This document shows positions 14,217-27,682 of a DNA stretch of 64,000 bases, piece by piece. The stretch comes from Tetrahymena thermophila SB210 (lineage: Eukaryota > Ciliophora > Oligohymenophorea > Hymenostomatida > Tetrahymenidae), in the NCBI RefSeq assembly GCF_000189635.1, contig NW_002476507.1, positions 744,001 through 808,000 on the forward strand. Direction: 5' to 3'. Positions within the stretch are counted from its first letter, which is position 1; each line of letters starts with the position of its first letter. The notes beneath the pieces were generated by a model. It did not search any database. It was not told the DNA's origin and saw nothing but the letters and a program-made list of their open reading frames with translations. Both the position numbers and the translations under genes were made by a program.

Positions 14217-15375
14217 TTTTAAAGATTATTGATGGTATTAATCACAAATTAATCCAAATAGTATATTTTTAAATATTTAAACAATTTAATTACAATAAAA
14301 ACAAATTAAAAATAAACTAACTCTTAAAAAATAATTAGATTTAAAAATAAAAATAGATTATTAAATTAAAAATTTTTGTAAATAATTGGATAGTCTATAT
14401 TTAGCATTATTTTATTAATTAGTTAAAAATTATCATTTTAATATTATTTTTGACAAATTATATTTATTTCTAAATTTATATGCTTTATTTGTTGATAATT
14501 TTTGTTAAAGCTAAATTTTTTATTAAATGTAGTTGTATTGTTTTTAATAAAATATTAAAATCCTAAGGAGGGTGGAGAAAAATATCTGATAAGGAGAGTA
14601 AAATTTATAAATAAATTAATTTTGGACTCTCCTTATAGAAGAGTACCTATGGTATTTGATAAACTCTGATTTTTATAATTAGATTTAAGTAATTAAAATT
14701 AAAATTATTTTTTCATGAATTAATAAAAACTTTATTGGTAATATTTGTTAAAAAAAAACTTGTTGTTAATATAAAAATAACATAATTTAATTGTGATAGA
14801 TCATCTATAAAATTCCTTTAATAATAAACGATTACTCATCTAAATTTTTAAATATAATTTTTTATTAAATTAACTTTTTATTATTAAATAATAATATGTA
14901 AAACTAAAATAATTTCTTCTTATAATTATTATTTTTTTATTATTAATCTTATATTAAAAGTTTTAAAAAAAAATAAATAATTAATATGCTTAATTATTGA
15001 GTAAAAATTATTTTTTATTTTTTAATAAACTAAATAACTATTTTTAGATAGAAATAGTAGAAAAAAAATTATTTTTTCTTGTTACTCTAAATTTAATTAA
15101 AATATAATTTTTTAGTCTTATTTGTTTTGTTATTAAAATAACATAATTTTATTTCTATCTGTAATATATAAAATTTCTTTAAGACCAAACAATTAATTAA
15201 CTTAATTATGAGTTTGAATAAATAAAATTTTTTAATAAATTAAATATTTATTTTTAGTTAGAAATAAGTAGAACTAACAAATAGAATAGTAAGTTATTAA
15301 AAAAATAAGATCTAGGATAAATAGAAAATATTTTAAAAATTAAAGATTGCATAAAATTTTTATTCAAAAATTGCA
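14217..15375. other. Intergenic region with an imperfect internal duplication
   Basis: There is no convincing gene. Two related AT-rich blocks are visible (see the repeat entry). Otherwise the stretch holds A and T runs and presumably the 3' UTR and promoter of the flanking + strand genes. Confidence 0.6.
14755..15266. repeat. Imperfect direct duplication (two diverged copies)
   Basis: The block from about 14761 (TTGTTGTTAATATAAAAATA, then ACATAATTT...) to 15062 and the block from about 15126 (TTGTTTTGTTATTAAAATA, then ACATAATTTT) to 15266 share the same order of words: TAACATAATTT, AAAATTCCTTTAA/AAAATTTCTTTAA, an ATTACTYAA-type word, and a shared end TATTTTTAG.TAGAAATA-GTAGAA. The second copy lacks about 150 bases of the middle. 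The copies are diverged, and the base composition makes chance similarity likely for short words, so the shared order is the main evidence. Confidence 0.45.
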
Positions 15376-18300
15376 ATGAAATAAGGGATTAATACCTTGC
15401 CTGATTTTGATTCATAGAAAAACCTTGTTGCATCTAAAAATTAGAATCAACAAAATGTGAGATATATTAATGCATCTGTTATAAATTCTACATTTGATCA
15501 GTCAATGAATATTTCTAACAATTTGTAATTAATAAAATTGCATTTAAAATTATGTTTACTTAATATGAATTTTATTTATTGAGCCATCTTCAAAGTTTTA
15601 TTTTAACTAAAAAGAGAAATCTCAAAATCTGATGAAGCTAATGAAGAACTTTATTCTTTTTAAAAATCATAAAAAAATTCATAGATGCCTAGGGTACATC
15701 CACTGATAAAATAAAAGAAAAATAAAGAAAAGTCTATCTCTTAAAGTGGATATTAAATATTAACTTAACTCAGTCCCTCATTTTCTACATTTTCCTATTA
15801 AACTACTGATTAAAATACTCCATAGTTGAAGCTAAATGAAAGTGACTCTTAAAAGAAGCTTAAAAATAATTATCCTAACTTATATGAAAGTTTAATAAAC
15901 CTTTATCATAATGTAAAATCTGTAAATGAAAATATAATAGAAAGTTAATAATCTTAGTTTAATCAGTAAATTCTACTTTTTTATTAAATAAAATTTAATT
16001 TATTTAATAATAGAAAAGGAAATTCAGTGAAATTTGGATTTAGTATTGATATATTAGCAGCTATAGAAAAATAGTTATTTTAATTGAAGGAAAACATTTA
16101 AAAAGTAAAAATATAAAATTTTTTCATTAAAATTTAATATTTTAATATTAGTATCAAGATGATGATTAAAAAGATCAGCCTAGCTCATTTAATTTGAATT
16201 TCTCAACTGAGCATAACTAATTTCTATAACAATAATGCAATGGGCAAATAATATCTTCTACTAATTTTTAATAACAAAAATCTTCAGTATAGAAGATTGA
16301 AAATAATATATCTATTCAGCCTATTTGCCAAAATGATAACTTCAAGTCACTTTATATTTAATAAACAAAAGAATTAAATTAAGTATTGACTTTTAATTTA
16401 TAAATTAAATAAATTTAAGAGTAATTAAGCATTATTTAATAAAAAAAGATTTAAAGTTAACTTGAGGAAGAAATAAAATAAAATGAAAAATTGTAAGATG
16501 ATTTCAAATAGCTTGAATTATTTTTAGGAGGTTAAAAACAATAACTTATTGAGTCTCAGAAAAATCAAAAAAATTTGAAAGAAGAAAATAATAAAGAGTA
16601 AATAAATTTAATAATAAAATTAATTTATTATTTTTTATAGTATTTAGAAATTAATCCAAGAAAATAGTATAATTAAGATGAAATAAAATAATTATAATTT
16701 TAAACTATTTGAAGATTAATGCGATGTTAATAATATAGATAGTGCAGTTAAAGTTTTGATTCAAGTAAAAGATTAAGGTAAAATTAATATTTTTGTTTTA
16801 AGTTAGTTTTAAAAATACTTTATAGAATATTAGCTACTTTAAAATAAATATAATGACTTGAATAATAATTATCTGGAAAATTAGCATTCATTATAAGTAG
16901 TAAGCAAAGATTTACAAAAGAAAAATACTCTTTTAGATGAAAAAAATCAAGAAATAGAAGAGTGGAAGCTAAAATACAAAAATTTGAATAAATAAATATT
17001 AGTTATGCCTAACTATTCTATTGAACTAAGATATTCAAACTAAAAAATATCTGATTTAGAAAAAAGAATTAGAGAATTAGTTGAATAAAATGAGAAATAT
17101 AAAATGTAAAATATTAATTTAGAAATAGAAAACAAAAAATATATAGAAGTTAGAAATTAATATGAATAGTTATCAAAAGATTATATTTAAATGAAATAAG
17201 ATATCATTGTTTTAAAAGCCATTTAGAAATAATTTTAAGATTTTCTTTCAGAGAATCAAAAAGAAAATGATAGATTATATTCAAATGATTACTTATTTAG
17301 TTTGGCAAGCAGCACCAATAGAAATTTAAATACCTCAAGTAAAGATCACAATATTTAAGAAGATTAGATAATAGAAGTATGTAATTAAAACAACTCTGAT
17401 TTTAAAGAAATTTCTTAAGAGGGTTAGACCTAAAATAGTTTAAATTCAAAGTAAAACTTTAGAGAAAGTTATCAAATAGAAAATAAAAATTATTGTAATT
17501 CTATTTTTTTAAAAATTTATTATTAAAATTTTTTTAAAAAAATTAATAAAAATTAGAATTAGTAATAAAAACTAATAACTAAAGCAGTGAAGGTAGCTAA
17601 TCTTTTTCTAACAATCTGAATTAATAGGATTATTTAAAAGATAAAGTTAACACAAAAGATAACGAAATAGATAATTACATATCTCAGTTACAGCAGCAGT
17701 TATAAGAATATAAACAAAAATTGTTACATCTATAAGAAAACTAGCCTAATAATAGAATCAATGAAGAATCTAACACTGAACATTGCTTTAATTAGGTAGT
17801 TTATTTTTAAAATAATTTCAATTTTTTAAACTATTAAAGGCATTTAAAAAAAATAATTATTTAATTTTTGATTGTAAACCATAGACTGACTACATTAGTT
17901 TAATTATTAAAGATTATTGCTAAATTAAAATAATAAATATTTTTTATATATTAAAAGTAAAAATAAAATTAAAAAAAATAAATTCAATAGTTTTAAATAA
18001 AAGAATAAAAGTATATATATCATGCGTATAGTAATAAATTTATATGATTTAAATTAATAGGTAGTATAAATTGAAGGTTAGTAAGGAGAGAATTTAATTG
18101 TAAATTTAAATGACCAAATTTCCTAATTAGAAATTATTCTTAAAGAAAAAAATAATCTTTTGGAATAATCTTTTAATGAAAAAATGTAAATGCTTTCAGA
18201 GTTAACATAAATTAAAGAGAGGGAAAAACTTTTGATGAAAGGTAATGAAAACTTATAGTAAATGTATTTACAGATAAGATCAGAATTTGAAAGTAGTTGC

Positions 18301-19213
18301 ATAAATGACAAAGCAAATTCAGAAAAAATAGAATTTTATGAACAAAATTTATAAAAATTACAAGCTCAGTATGAAGAAATTTTACAGAAGTATTAAGAAA
18401 TACTGCAAAAATAAGAGCTAAGCAAATAGATTTCATTTGAAAAAAATGAAAATCCGGATTTTGAAAATTAATAAGTTTATGTTTAAAGTATTGAATTTTC
18501 TAATTAAAATTAAACTTAGGTATCTAAAGCAGTGTAATTATGTATTAATAAAAATATTCAGGATGATTCTGATCTAAATTAAGATGAAGGAGAAAAATTT
18601 GTACAAAATGAAAGAGAATCTTAAGAAGTAATTATTTTTAGAGTTTTTTAAACAAACAAGATAATATTTTTTATTTTAGTAAATTACTTTGATAGAGAGC
18701 GAAAGTATAATTTAAAGTAAGGATTTAAAGAATACTGTCTCAGATTAGGAATAACTGAAACAAAGTGAGAATTAAAAATCAATTTATTTAGAGAGTTAAA
18801 TTTAACAATTAAAATCAATAGTCAAAAATGGCAGGAACGAAATTGAATAACTATATTAGGTTTTAAGTTAAAGAAAAAATGAAAATGATTAATTGTAGCT
18901 ATAGATTAATTAAAAAGATTTAGAAAACGAAAAACTTAATTAAAAGATTTAAGTTTTGATACTAGAAATAGAATAATAATAAAAGTAGTCTAAACAACTG
19001 AGCTAAGATATTTAAGAATTAACTAAGCTAAAAAATAAATTTCAGTAGTAAGCTGATAGATATTTCTTAGAAGCTGTTAAAAAAAACAAGGAGTTAATAG
19101 AAGCTACAGAAATATGTAATGTTATTTAAGCTAAATATGAAGATGCTCTTTAGAATATCAAAGACTTAGAATCTAGAATGGTCTTACCAACTGAGACTCT
19201 ACAAAATAGTTGA
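15376..19213 (+). CDS. Coiled-coil protein, unknown function
   Basis: The start is ATG 15376 and the stop TGA 19211-19213. About nine introns are used, including one long one of 286 nt (17796-18081) that joins frames in phase 0. After an N-terminal low-complexity stretch the protein is almost continuous heptad-type sequence (long runs of Leu, Gln, Glu, Lys and Asn, for example KISDLEKRIRELVEQ), so it is probably a long parallel coiled coil of about 1,000 residues. No motor, GRIP or kinase motif was seen. It resembles in style the previous coiled-coil gene at 2537-7562, but a true relationship was not established. It might be two genes if the 286-nt segment is intergenic, but no good ATG starts the second half in frame. 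Confidence 0.75.
17796..18081 (+). other. Long intron in coiled-coil gene
   Basis: GTAGTT...GGTTAG, 286 nt, much longer than the other introns here (mostly 45-100 nt). It joins an exon ending ...FNQ to one starting QGENLIV in phase 0. It has stops in all three frames. Confidence 0.5.
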
Positions 19214-19616
19214 TAAACTAAATATATATTATTTTATTTATGTTACTTATCTTTGAAACTGTGATTCTAAACATAAAAATAAAGCTTTGTTGGATTTGAT
19301 TTATTTATGAAATGTTTAATTATTATTTTAAATTTAAATATTCACAAAAAGAATAATACTTCCTTTCTTATTAATAATTGTAAAATATTATTTTTAATTA
19401 GTTATTATGTTATTTTGTAAATCGTCTAAAAATTGCGCGAATTTGACAGTTTAATTAATTGCTTTTATTAATATCTTCTGATAAGTAAATAACAAATAAT
19501 TTTCAAAATTTTTTCTTTTTTGAATTTTAGTAATAAAAATCTGATTATTGAATAAATATCTTCTTTGGCAATACTCAAATAGTAAAAATATAAATAAACA
19601 AATAAAAAATTTATAG
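19214..19616. other. Intergenic region
   Basis: This is an AT-rich spacer between two + strand genes. A GC-bearing word (AAATTGCGCGAATTTG near 19431) stands out in an otherwise plain sequence. No gene was seen; the reverse frames with TAA/TAG read as stops are composition artefacts. Confidence 0.6.
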
Positions 19617-21140
19617 ATGGCAGATTCAAGCAAGGAGTAATAATTATAAGAGAAAATTGAAAAACTCAAACAAGTTTTAAGCAAAAATTAGCTAACAAAA
19701 GCAAGTAAAGAAGAATAAAAATCCGATCTAGATATATATCTTGAGAATAATGATTAGCTTAAAAAAGCTCTTAACTGTAATAAATTTGCATCATTATTAA
19801 CTAAATCAGGAGATATTGTGCGTGGTGAAAAACACTTTTTACAAGGAATTAAATTAGTAGAAGAAATCAATCCTCATATTTCATTTTCAAACATTTATTT
19901 AAACTTAGGAAATCTTTATGCTTAGAAACGTGACTATAAAAAAGCTATCGAATTCTATTTAAAAGTAATAGAAAAGTCACCTTACAACAATGAAATTAAT
20001 AAATAAAATACACCTTAGTCTTTTGAATTAGACCCTTCTCTAAATAACAAAGATGCATACTTAGATGCATATACAAATATAGGTAAAGTTATTCTCAAAT
20101 TATTTATTTATTTAGTTTTATATATTTTTACTAGCTGTTATGTATGTGAATAGTGGAGAGAAAGAAAAATCTTATGACTACTGTATAAAGGCTATTAAGT
20201 TAAATCCTGATAATAAAGAAGCCCTCATTAATTTAGGTGATATTTTAAGATAACTTGGAAGAAAAAATGAAGCTATTTCTATCACTTGGGAATTAATTGA
20301 AAAGCTTACCAATAAAAATAATAATTAAATAGAAGGGCAAAGCAACTAATATGTTAGACCTAATCCAGTAGATGTTTAGTTATTATAAAAAGGATTCGAA
20401 ACCAAAATAAAAGAAGAAAGTGTTAATATTCTTTGTGTAAAGTGGGGTACAAGATATGATTCTGAATATGTAAATAAGCTTTATAGAGGAATTAAAAGAA
20501 ACACTACTATACCTTTTACTTTTTATTGTTTCACAGAAGATAGCAAAGGCTTAGATGAGAATATTGTTCCCATAGAATTAATGAATAATTGGTATAGATG
20601 GTGGGGTAAAGCAACCCTTTTTTCACTTTAGTATAATTTGAAGGGCAATTTGAATTTTTACATAGATTTAGATATGGTTATTACTGGTAATATAGACAAT
20701 CTTCTAAAATATTAAGTAAATTATTTACAAAATAAATATTTATTTTTATCATATGAGATTTTAATTTGTAATATTAATTATAATAGGGAGGATTTGCTAT
20801 TTTAAAGACTGAAGATCTAGCATGCGAAAAAGATCATAAAGACGGGTATAATAGCAGTATAATGATTTGGGATAAAAGAAATGTAGACTTAGAGAGAGTT
20901 TATAATGCTCTTAAAGAAAATTTTGAGTAAATAACTTAATATATTGTTAGATTTGATTATTGGTTAGAAATGATGATAAATAATGCTGAATATATACAAG
21001 ATATTTTTCCCACTGAAGTATCTGATTATTTAAATTATTGCTAGAATAAATTACCTGAAAATACTAGAATAGTTTGCTTTCCTAGAAAACCAAAACCAGA
21101 AGATTATCCCTCTGAATGGATTAAGGAATATTGGATTTGA
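19617..21140 (+). CDS. TPR-repeat glycosyltransferase-like protein
   Basis: Three exons (19617-20082, 20135-20715, 20787-21140) give exactly 467 codons, so 466 residues. The N-terminal half has TPR-type helices (about residues 85-125, NLGNLYAQKRDYKKAIEFY, and 155-215, INLGDILRQLGRKNEAI). The C-terminal half (about 255-466) starts with ILCVKWGTRYDSEYVNKLY, then has FYCFTEDSKGLD, RWWGKATLF and the acidic metal/sugar-nucleotide motif DLDMVI, as in GT-A-fold glycosyltransferases of a family common in bacteria. Predicted role: transfer of a sugar from a nucleotide donor; donor and acceptor are unknown. There is no signal peptide or membrane segment, so it is probably cytosolic. The same combination of TPR with this transferase type suggests a substrate-binding TPR arm. 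Bacterial origin is possible but not shown. Confidence 0.85.
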
Positions 21141-21756
21141 GATTAAATTCAATAGAGAAATTGTATTAATTTTATTTTATGTTAAATATTTAATTAAAAT
21201 CAGAAGAAATTTTTATGAATTTTCAAAATAAGTTTGCTTTTGTGTGTGTAAGTGTGTTTATGTGTGTGTTTTTTGATTAATAAAAATACATTTTTGAATT
21301 TTTTAAAAAAATTTCAAAATTAAATTGAATGTGAAGAGTAATCTCAAATTAAATTCGTTTGAAAATTAATTTGAATGAATACAGCTGATTACATGTTTAA
21401 AAAAAATTAAGATATTTAATTAAAAATAGAAGGAAAATTAAAGAATTGGATAACATTTAATGGAAATCAAAGAATAAACCTTAATCAGATGAATTTTATA
21501 AAAAGTAAATACAAACTGTATTTTATATATGAAAGATTAATTGATTGATTATTTTCTTATTATACCTTGGAGTGCAAATCTAAACAATATAATAGCATGA
21601 AGAATAGAATAACTTTCAAATAATATATTTGAAATCAACAAAATTTCTTTGTTTATTTAAATCCAAGAAAGAAGAAAATTCACAAATTAAAGCTCTTTTA
21701 ATAATTAATTAGTAAAATAATCTTTAAAATAAGTAGATATTTTTTAACATTTTTAA
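21141..21756. other. Intergenic region with a TG-rich microsatellite
   Basis: This is a spacer between two + strand genes. Apart from the TG-rich tract at 21241-21270 it holds AT-rich sequence without a supported gene. Confidence 0.6.
21238..21271. repeat. Impure (TG)n microsatellite
   Basis: Three short TG runs (TGTGTGTGTAAGTGTG, then TTTATGTGTGTGTT) lie about 100 bases after the glycosyltransferase stop. They are conspicuous because G is rare in the intergenic DNA here. Confidence 0.8.
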
Positions 21757-24700
21757 ATGAATAGCAAATTCAAAATATAGCTCTAAAATGAATAGAATGG
21801 GACTTACTAAGGGCTTGTTAACGATTAAAATAAAAAGGATTTATTTGGCATGTTTTTGTGGGATTCAGGAGACTTTTATGTAGGTAATAAAATGAAGTGA
21901 TTTTGTCTCTTGCTGACATGTTTCAATAAAAAATTTTAGATTAATTATAAATGAAAATCATACTTAGCAAGATTTACTTACTTTTATTAAGGTATGGTTT
22001 GAAATAATGAATATTCTTTAAATAAACAGGAGAATGGAAAGATAATAAAATTAATGGGCAAGGAATTATTTATTTTAGCTCTGGTGGATACTTAGAAGGA
22101 TAGTTTATCAACTCAGTTGTTAATAATAAATCATTATTAGTCTTTCCTAATAATGATAAATATTTTGCAAATTGGAAATAGGGTCATCTTGATGGGAAAG
22201 TGACAATGCTATTCAAAGGGACAAAAAAATAAATTATAGCTATTTATGAAAATGGATAATTTCGCAAAGTTGAATCTATTAAAGAGAATATTAAAGAAGT
22301 TAAATGTAAAAATTATTTAGATTTTCAATTTATTTTAAATAACTTTAGTTAGTGTATTTTTCAAAGTATTAAAGATTAAATCTATAAATATATCTTAAGC
22401 TTTATCTCATTTTATAATTAAATCAAGCTGTGAAAGAATTTTAGTAGAAATATGATATTTCAAAGCTTATTTAAAAATATTCAGCGTTACTTTCTAATGG
22501 GGTTTCATCTAATAAACTTCAGGATAATCAAGAATAAATAATCTTTTCAAAAATTAACTTTTAAGATGGAGGATTTTTTATTGGGATTACTTAAAATAAT
22601 ATTCCTAATGGTTTGGGTCTTTTTTAATACTCTGATTAAAAATTTGACTGTGGATTTTATAAAGTAAAATTAATATTTCATTTATAATTTATTTTTTAAG
22701 AGAATTAAAATAAATAAACATTTTAATTTTAAATATTCTTATACTATTTCTTTTTCAAAGAATGGCTTCTTAAATGGAAACGGAAGAAAGAACTTTCCTA
22801 ATGGCGATTTCTACGAAGGCTCTTTTAATCAAGGAAAGTTTGAAGGAGAAGGCTTGATCTTCCATAAATTACAAAATACTTATTATTTTGGAATATTTAA
22901 AGATAATATTTTAGTTAATGAACAACAAAAAGGCGAGGGCTACCCTAAGGAAATGTTAAGTAAATTAACAATTAAATGTTATATGGTTTAAATATATTCA
23001 ATAATATTAACTTTAAAATTATATACTTATTTTTTTCCTAATTAAAAATAAATTAAATAAAAAGATAAATAAAAAAATCTAAAACGTCAAAATGGGTTTA
23101 ACTATAATGGAGAAGTTGTTTCTCAAGATTGGATGAAATTGTCTATTTTTCATAATTTATAATTCATTGGAAATATTGGAAGATAGGATTAGAATAAAGT
23201 TCTAAAGTCAAATCAAAATTAACCAAATAATTAGTTTTGCCTATCAGCTCACACAACTTCTAGAGTAAAGGATAACACATAAAAATATCATTAGAAGAAT
23301 CTTGATACTGTATATTATTTAAATTAAAAGATGAGAACCACTCAAAATGCATAAACTAATACAAAAGTTTCTAAAGAAAACATACTTTAAATGGATAAAG
23401 GAGTTTAAGCTATTCATAGAAAAAATTAAGGAAGCTTAGATTTAACAAGAGTGCCTTGCATTGATTAAAACTTCAACAGTTTATAAAAAACAAAAAGCGA
23501 ATATATGACTTTGTAAACATTCAATGATAATAATTTAAGTAATTTTTATATTTAGCTCTAATAACCTCTACAATAGCAGTAAATTAATTAAGTTTAATCG
23601 TAATAACAATAAATTAATTAAACTTAATCATAACAATCGCTTCCTAATTCATAACAATAACCTAAGAACGAATAATAAGAGGATTTCGATGAAGAATGTG
23701 GTCGGTAAAGAAAATTAAGTACTAAAGCAAGGAGGTAGTCACCTTATTTATCACCTCTCTCAAGACCTAATTCATCTTAAAAATAAAGCATTGCAATACA
23801 TAGTCCTCAATTCGAAATTAAATAAAAGAAAATTTTGAATAGCCCTCAAACTTATAATTTAAATAAGTATAATAAAATGATTGGCTATTTCTAATAAAAA
23901 AATTTAATAAAAAAGGACCTTTCACTAAATAGTAATTAAAATTAAGATTTTAGAGCTCAGTCTCCCATTGAAAAAATACAAAAAACAAAAAACTAAAAAA
24001 CTAACCCAATAGATTTGAAAAAACTAAATTAATTTAATAAAAATAATCAACAAAATATTCATAATATTAACAATAATACTGGATAGTTGTAAAATATTTC
24101 TCCTCTAATCACTTAGAAATCTCAACCATGTTTGATATTAACAAATTCACCCGAGTCTTATATTAAAATAAGTGAACATTAAATTATAAATTAAAGCTCT
24201 CAACAAATTCCGTTTAACAATAATTCTGATAATATTTAAAATGAAAAATCACCCCATAACAAAATAGAAGAAGGTTTTGACTGTGAATCATAAAAAGATA
24301 TATCAATAGAAGCTCAAAGAACTAAATGCGACTCTCAAGGTGATTTAATTCAATATGAAAATAATAGAACCTCTTATCTTAGCCAACCTAGTATACAAAA
24401 ACCAAAAAATTCTATAGCAACTGTTGTTAATTTAAATAAGCAACAATCCTATGAAAATAAAGGAATGTCTGCGACACATAATTCTTACCTAAACGACACT
24501 CCATCAAGATAATCTTATAAAAGCTCAAATTCATAAAATAAAGACAAAAGCAAGTAAAATCTATCTTAAAATTAGAAACAATCAATTCCTTTATAATCTG
24601 AAGAAGCGATGAGACATTATTATTAAACGAGAATTAAAAAATAAGCTCCTGAAGAAATTCATTTAAAAGAATATCATTTAAAAAACAAACTTCAAACAAC

Positions 24701-27335
24701 TCTGTCTACAAAAAATATAGGTTCTAACAATAGAAATAATAGTAGCAACAGTAATGCTCTTGGATTATTTGAATAAAAGAATACAACTCAAAACTCTAAG
24801 ATTAAAGAGATGGAGAAGAAGAAAAACACTTTAGTAAACCAAAATAAAAATAAATCAGGTTAAAATTAGTAATAAAAAAGTAAACTTTAAGGAAATAAAA
24901 GTTAGTAGTAAAAGCCACTTAAAGGACTTCTATCAGTCAAATCGTAAGACAACTTAGTAAAAGATGCTGTCTGTTCTTTTTCAAGCCTGTAAGAATAGTA
25001 GGTTGCTGTGACTTAACCAGATGAATCTTAAAAATCTAAATTTTTTAAAATTGAGTAATTATAAATTTAAGAGGATGATTTGTAATTCATACAAGAGCAA
25101 GAGTAATAAATAAAAAATGAAATAATTCAAAATGATCAAAAAAGCCTAGAATAAAGTTACGAGTTTTAAGAAAATAATGAAAATAACGAAAATAAAAATT
25201 TATTAAATTAAAAGTAAAATTATCAATAGGCAAATATAAGAAAAAGCGATTGTCTTATCTCAAATTCACCAAAAAAATAAAATGAAAAAGGTATTGAAAA
25301 TATCAAATTAATGAAGGTAATTTCTACTGAAAATGAGATTTAGAATAATGAAAATAGTCAAATAAATAGTAACAAAGAACAATCTTAAATTCAAAATAAT
25401 TTAAAAAGCACTATATCTGATTAAATAAGGCATATTTTACATATGCAGAAGGTTTAAAATAACCAAAAGCATAAATTTTCTATGAAACCATTTTTGCTTT
25501 AAGGAAATTAAAGTAAATTTAATTAAAACCAAGAAAACAGAAGAAGTGAGAATTAAATATCTTAAACACTCAACTAATTTAGTTAAGAAATTCAAAATTA
25601 GAATACATTAAACTTATAGATAAAATCAAAATCTAAGATTGATGAAATTTTAATGAAAAAAGAATAATATCAATCCATTTTTCCAGCAGATAATTTATAA
25701 AATAAGTAAGAGAGACATATTCTTACTCCTTTTCATCCTGCAAAAACTCCATAGCATAAAGAAATATAAAGTACAAACTCATATTAGCTAAAAGCTTAAA
25801 CTAATGAGAGTATAAGATCTTTCAATTAGAAAATGTCTTCGTATATGAGTTTTTAAGAGAGAATTAATGCTATCGGCTAATGTATTTACAAAAAGGATTG
25901 GAATGCAACCTAATCATTTAATTCAATTGCAAGTCTTAGTCGAAATAACAGTGTAATTATAGAAAAAAATTAAAATTCTGAAGACAATTTAAATATAATT
26001 AATACATTTTCTTCAAATAATATTAATTCTAAAGAAGAATTATAATAAAAAAGTGATCAAACAAATTAATTGTGTTAACAACCTTTGTAAAATAATGTTA
26101 ATTAGCTAGTTGCTAATTATTTTTAGGCATAAAATAATGTATCAGAATTAAATATCCAAGTCACATCTAAATAATCAACTAATGAGCAAGATATGCAAAG
26201 TGATCCAATCAATATAGTAGAAAGCAATTTTGACTTAGAAGTTATTAATATTGAACAAGAAAAATAAGAGTCGTCAGTTGATAGTAAATAAAAGCATGAT
26301 TATATATTCGATGGGATTGTTTAATCAAACTATAACTCATTAGTATCTGAAGAAAAAATCATATTATAACAATTTGAAACAAATTCACTTTAAAGTTCTT
26401 AAAAGTTGAAATGCCTCTAAGAATAAACAAAATAGAGTTAACCAGAGTAATTAACTAACCTTCCAGTAGAAAATATAGAGAAATAGCTTTAATATGAGGA
26501 ACCTTGTAATGATAATTATAACTTTGGTATTCTTAAAACAGAAGAAGGAGAGGGAGATTCAATCAATAAAAATGATCTTGCTTGCCTTTAACTCAAAGGG
26601 ATGAATGAGTCAGATTTATTTAATGATTAAAGTGAAAAATCAAGCAATATAAATGAGCTATAAATTGATTAAAAATTATTTAATGAAGAAGATTTGTTAG
26701 GTTTAAATGCTCTTGATGAAATTTTTTCATAAAACTCAGGATCAATGTGCTCCTTTACACCTCCAAAATAATAAGATGTAGGCAAATCTCATTTTAATCA
26801 ATAATAAAAGGCAAAGGATGGACTTTATTTTAATCAAAAAATTGAACAAACAAATGATAAAGATTTAGATTCAGATTTAGAATTTAAAAATATTTTTAAT
26901 TTTTAGCTCAATCTCGATAACCTAGATATATTTTCAATCAACTAAGAAAGTTAAAGCTTTAACAATTAAAACAGTTGCACTACAAACGGCATTAACAATT
27001 AAAATTCTGGTGAAATAGGTGATTTGTCAGGTTTATCACCAATAAATATGAAAGAAAGTAATCTAGACGATTAATTCTAATAAGAATAAATGATTACAGA
27101 ATTTCATTTTTATGAAGATCTTCTTTTGCAATAAAAAAATGATATATGTGACCTCAATTAAAAAGAGGAAAATAATAAATATAATTAAAAATATAAGCCT
27201 ATCCTTGAAAGTATCTAAGAGATGGTTGCTGAGGATTAATACACTTCACCAAAAAAGAAACAAAAGAATTGTTAACGTTAAACTTCAAAAAGCAACTAAG
27301 ATCTTGATTTAATTGTTCAATAAATTTAATTCTGA
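21757..27335 (+). CDS. MORN-repeat protein with very long Gln/Asn-rich tail
   Basis: Five exons (21757-21883, 22030-22365, 22428-22663, 22761-22959, 23065-27335) sum to 1,723 codons, so 1,722 residues. The N-terminal ~300 residues hold MORN-type repeats: GMFLWDSGDFYVGEWKDNK, GQGIIYFSSGGYLEGQF, GFLNGNGRKNFPNGDFYEGS. MORN motifs usually bind membranes or act as scaffolds in cortical structures. The rest (about residue 305 to the end) is encoded by a single 4,271-nt exon and is low-complexity, rich in Gln, Asn, Ser, Lys and Glu, with a small internal Gln repeat near residues 475-500 (INQVQSQQ / INQTQSQQ). No other domain was seen. Association with the cell cortex is an inference from the MORN repeats. 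Confidence 0.85.
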
Positions 27336-27682
27336 CTTTATTCAAGCGAATTAAAATATAATTAAAAATAAACAAAACAAACAACTAAAAATAAATTATA
27401 TTTTGATAATTGTTAATAAATAAATAAACAAATTTTTCCTTATATTTACCCTAATTAAGTAAAATTCATATTAATTGTATATATAACAGTGATTAAGAAT
27501 TATTATTATAATTTAAATGAAGCAAAAATTACACATCTTGAATCTTAAAATTATTTTTTTATTTGAATTAATTATTTTAAGCTCAGAATATAATTATTTA
27601 TTTCTCTCTTAGTTTAGTAATAAATATTTATTAAGTGTATATAAAAATACAAAATAAATAAGCATTTAATTATATTTTAAAT
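27336..27682. other. Convergent 3' spacer
   Basis: This lies between the stop of the + strand MORN gene and the stop of the - strand PAS gene. It is AT-rich with no supported gene and presumably holds both 3' UTRs. Confidence 0.6.

Noticed and set aside
27112-27312. Small + strand ORF near the end of the MORN gene
   Set aside because: It is an alternative frame within the final exon of the MORN protein, which stays open to 27335.
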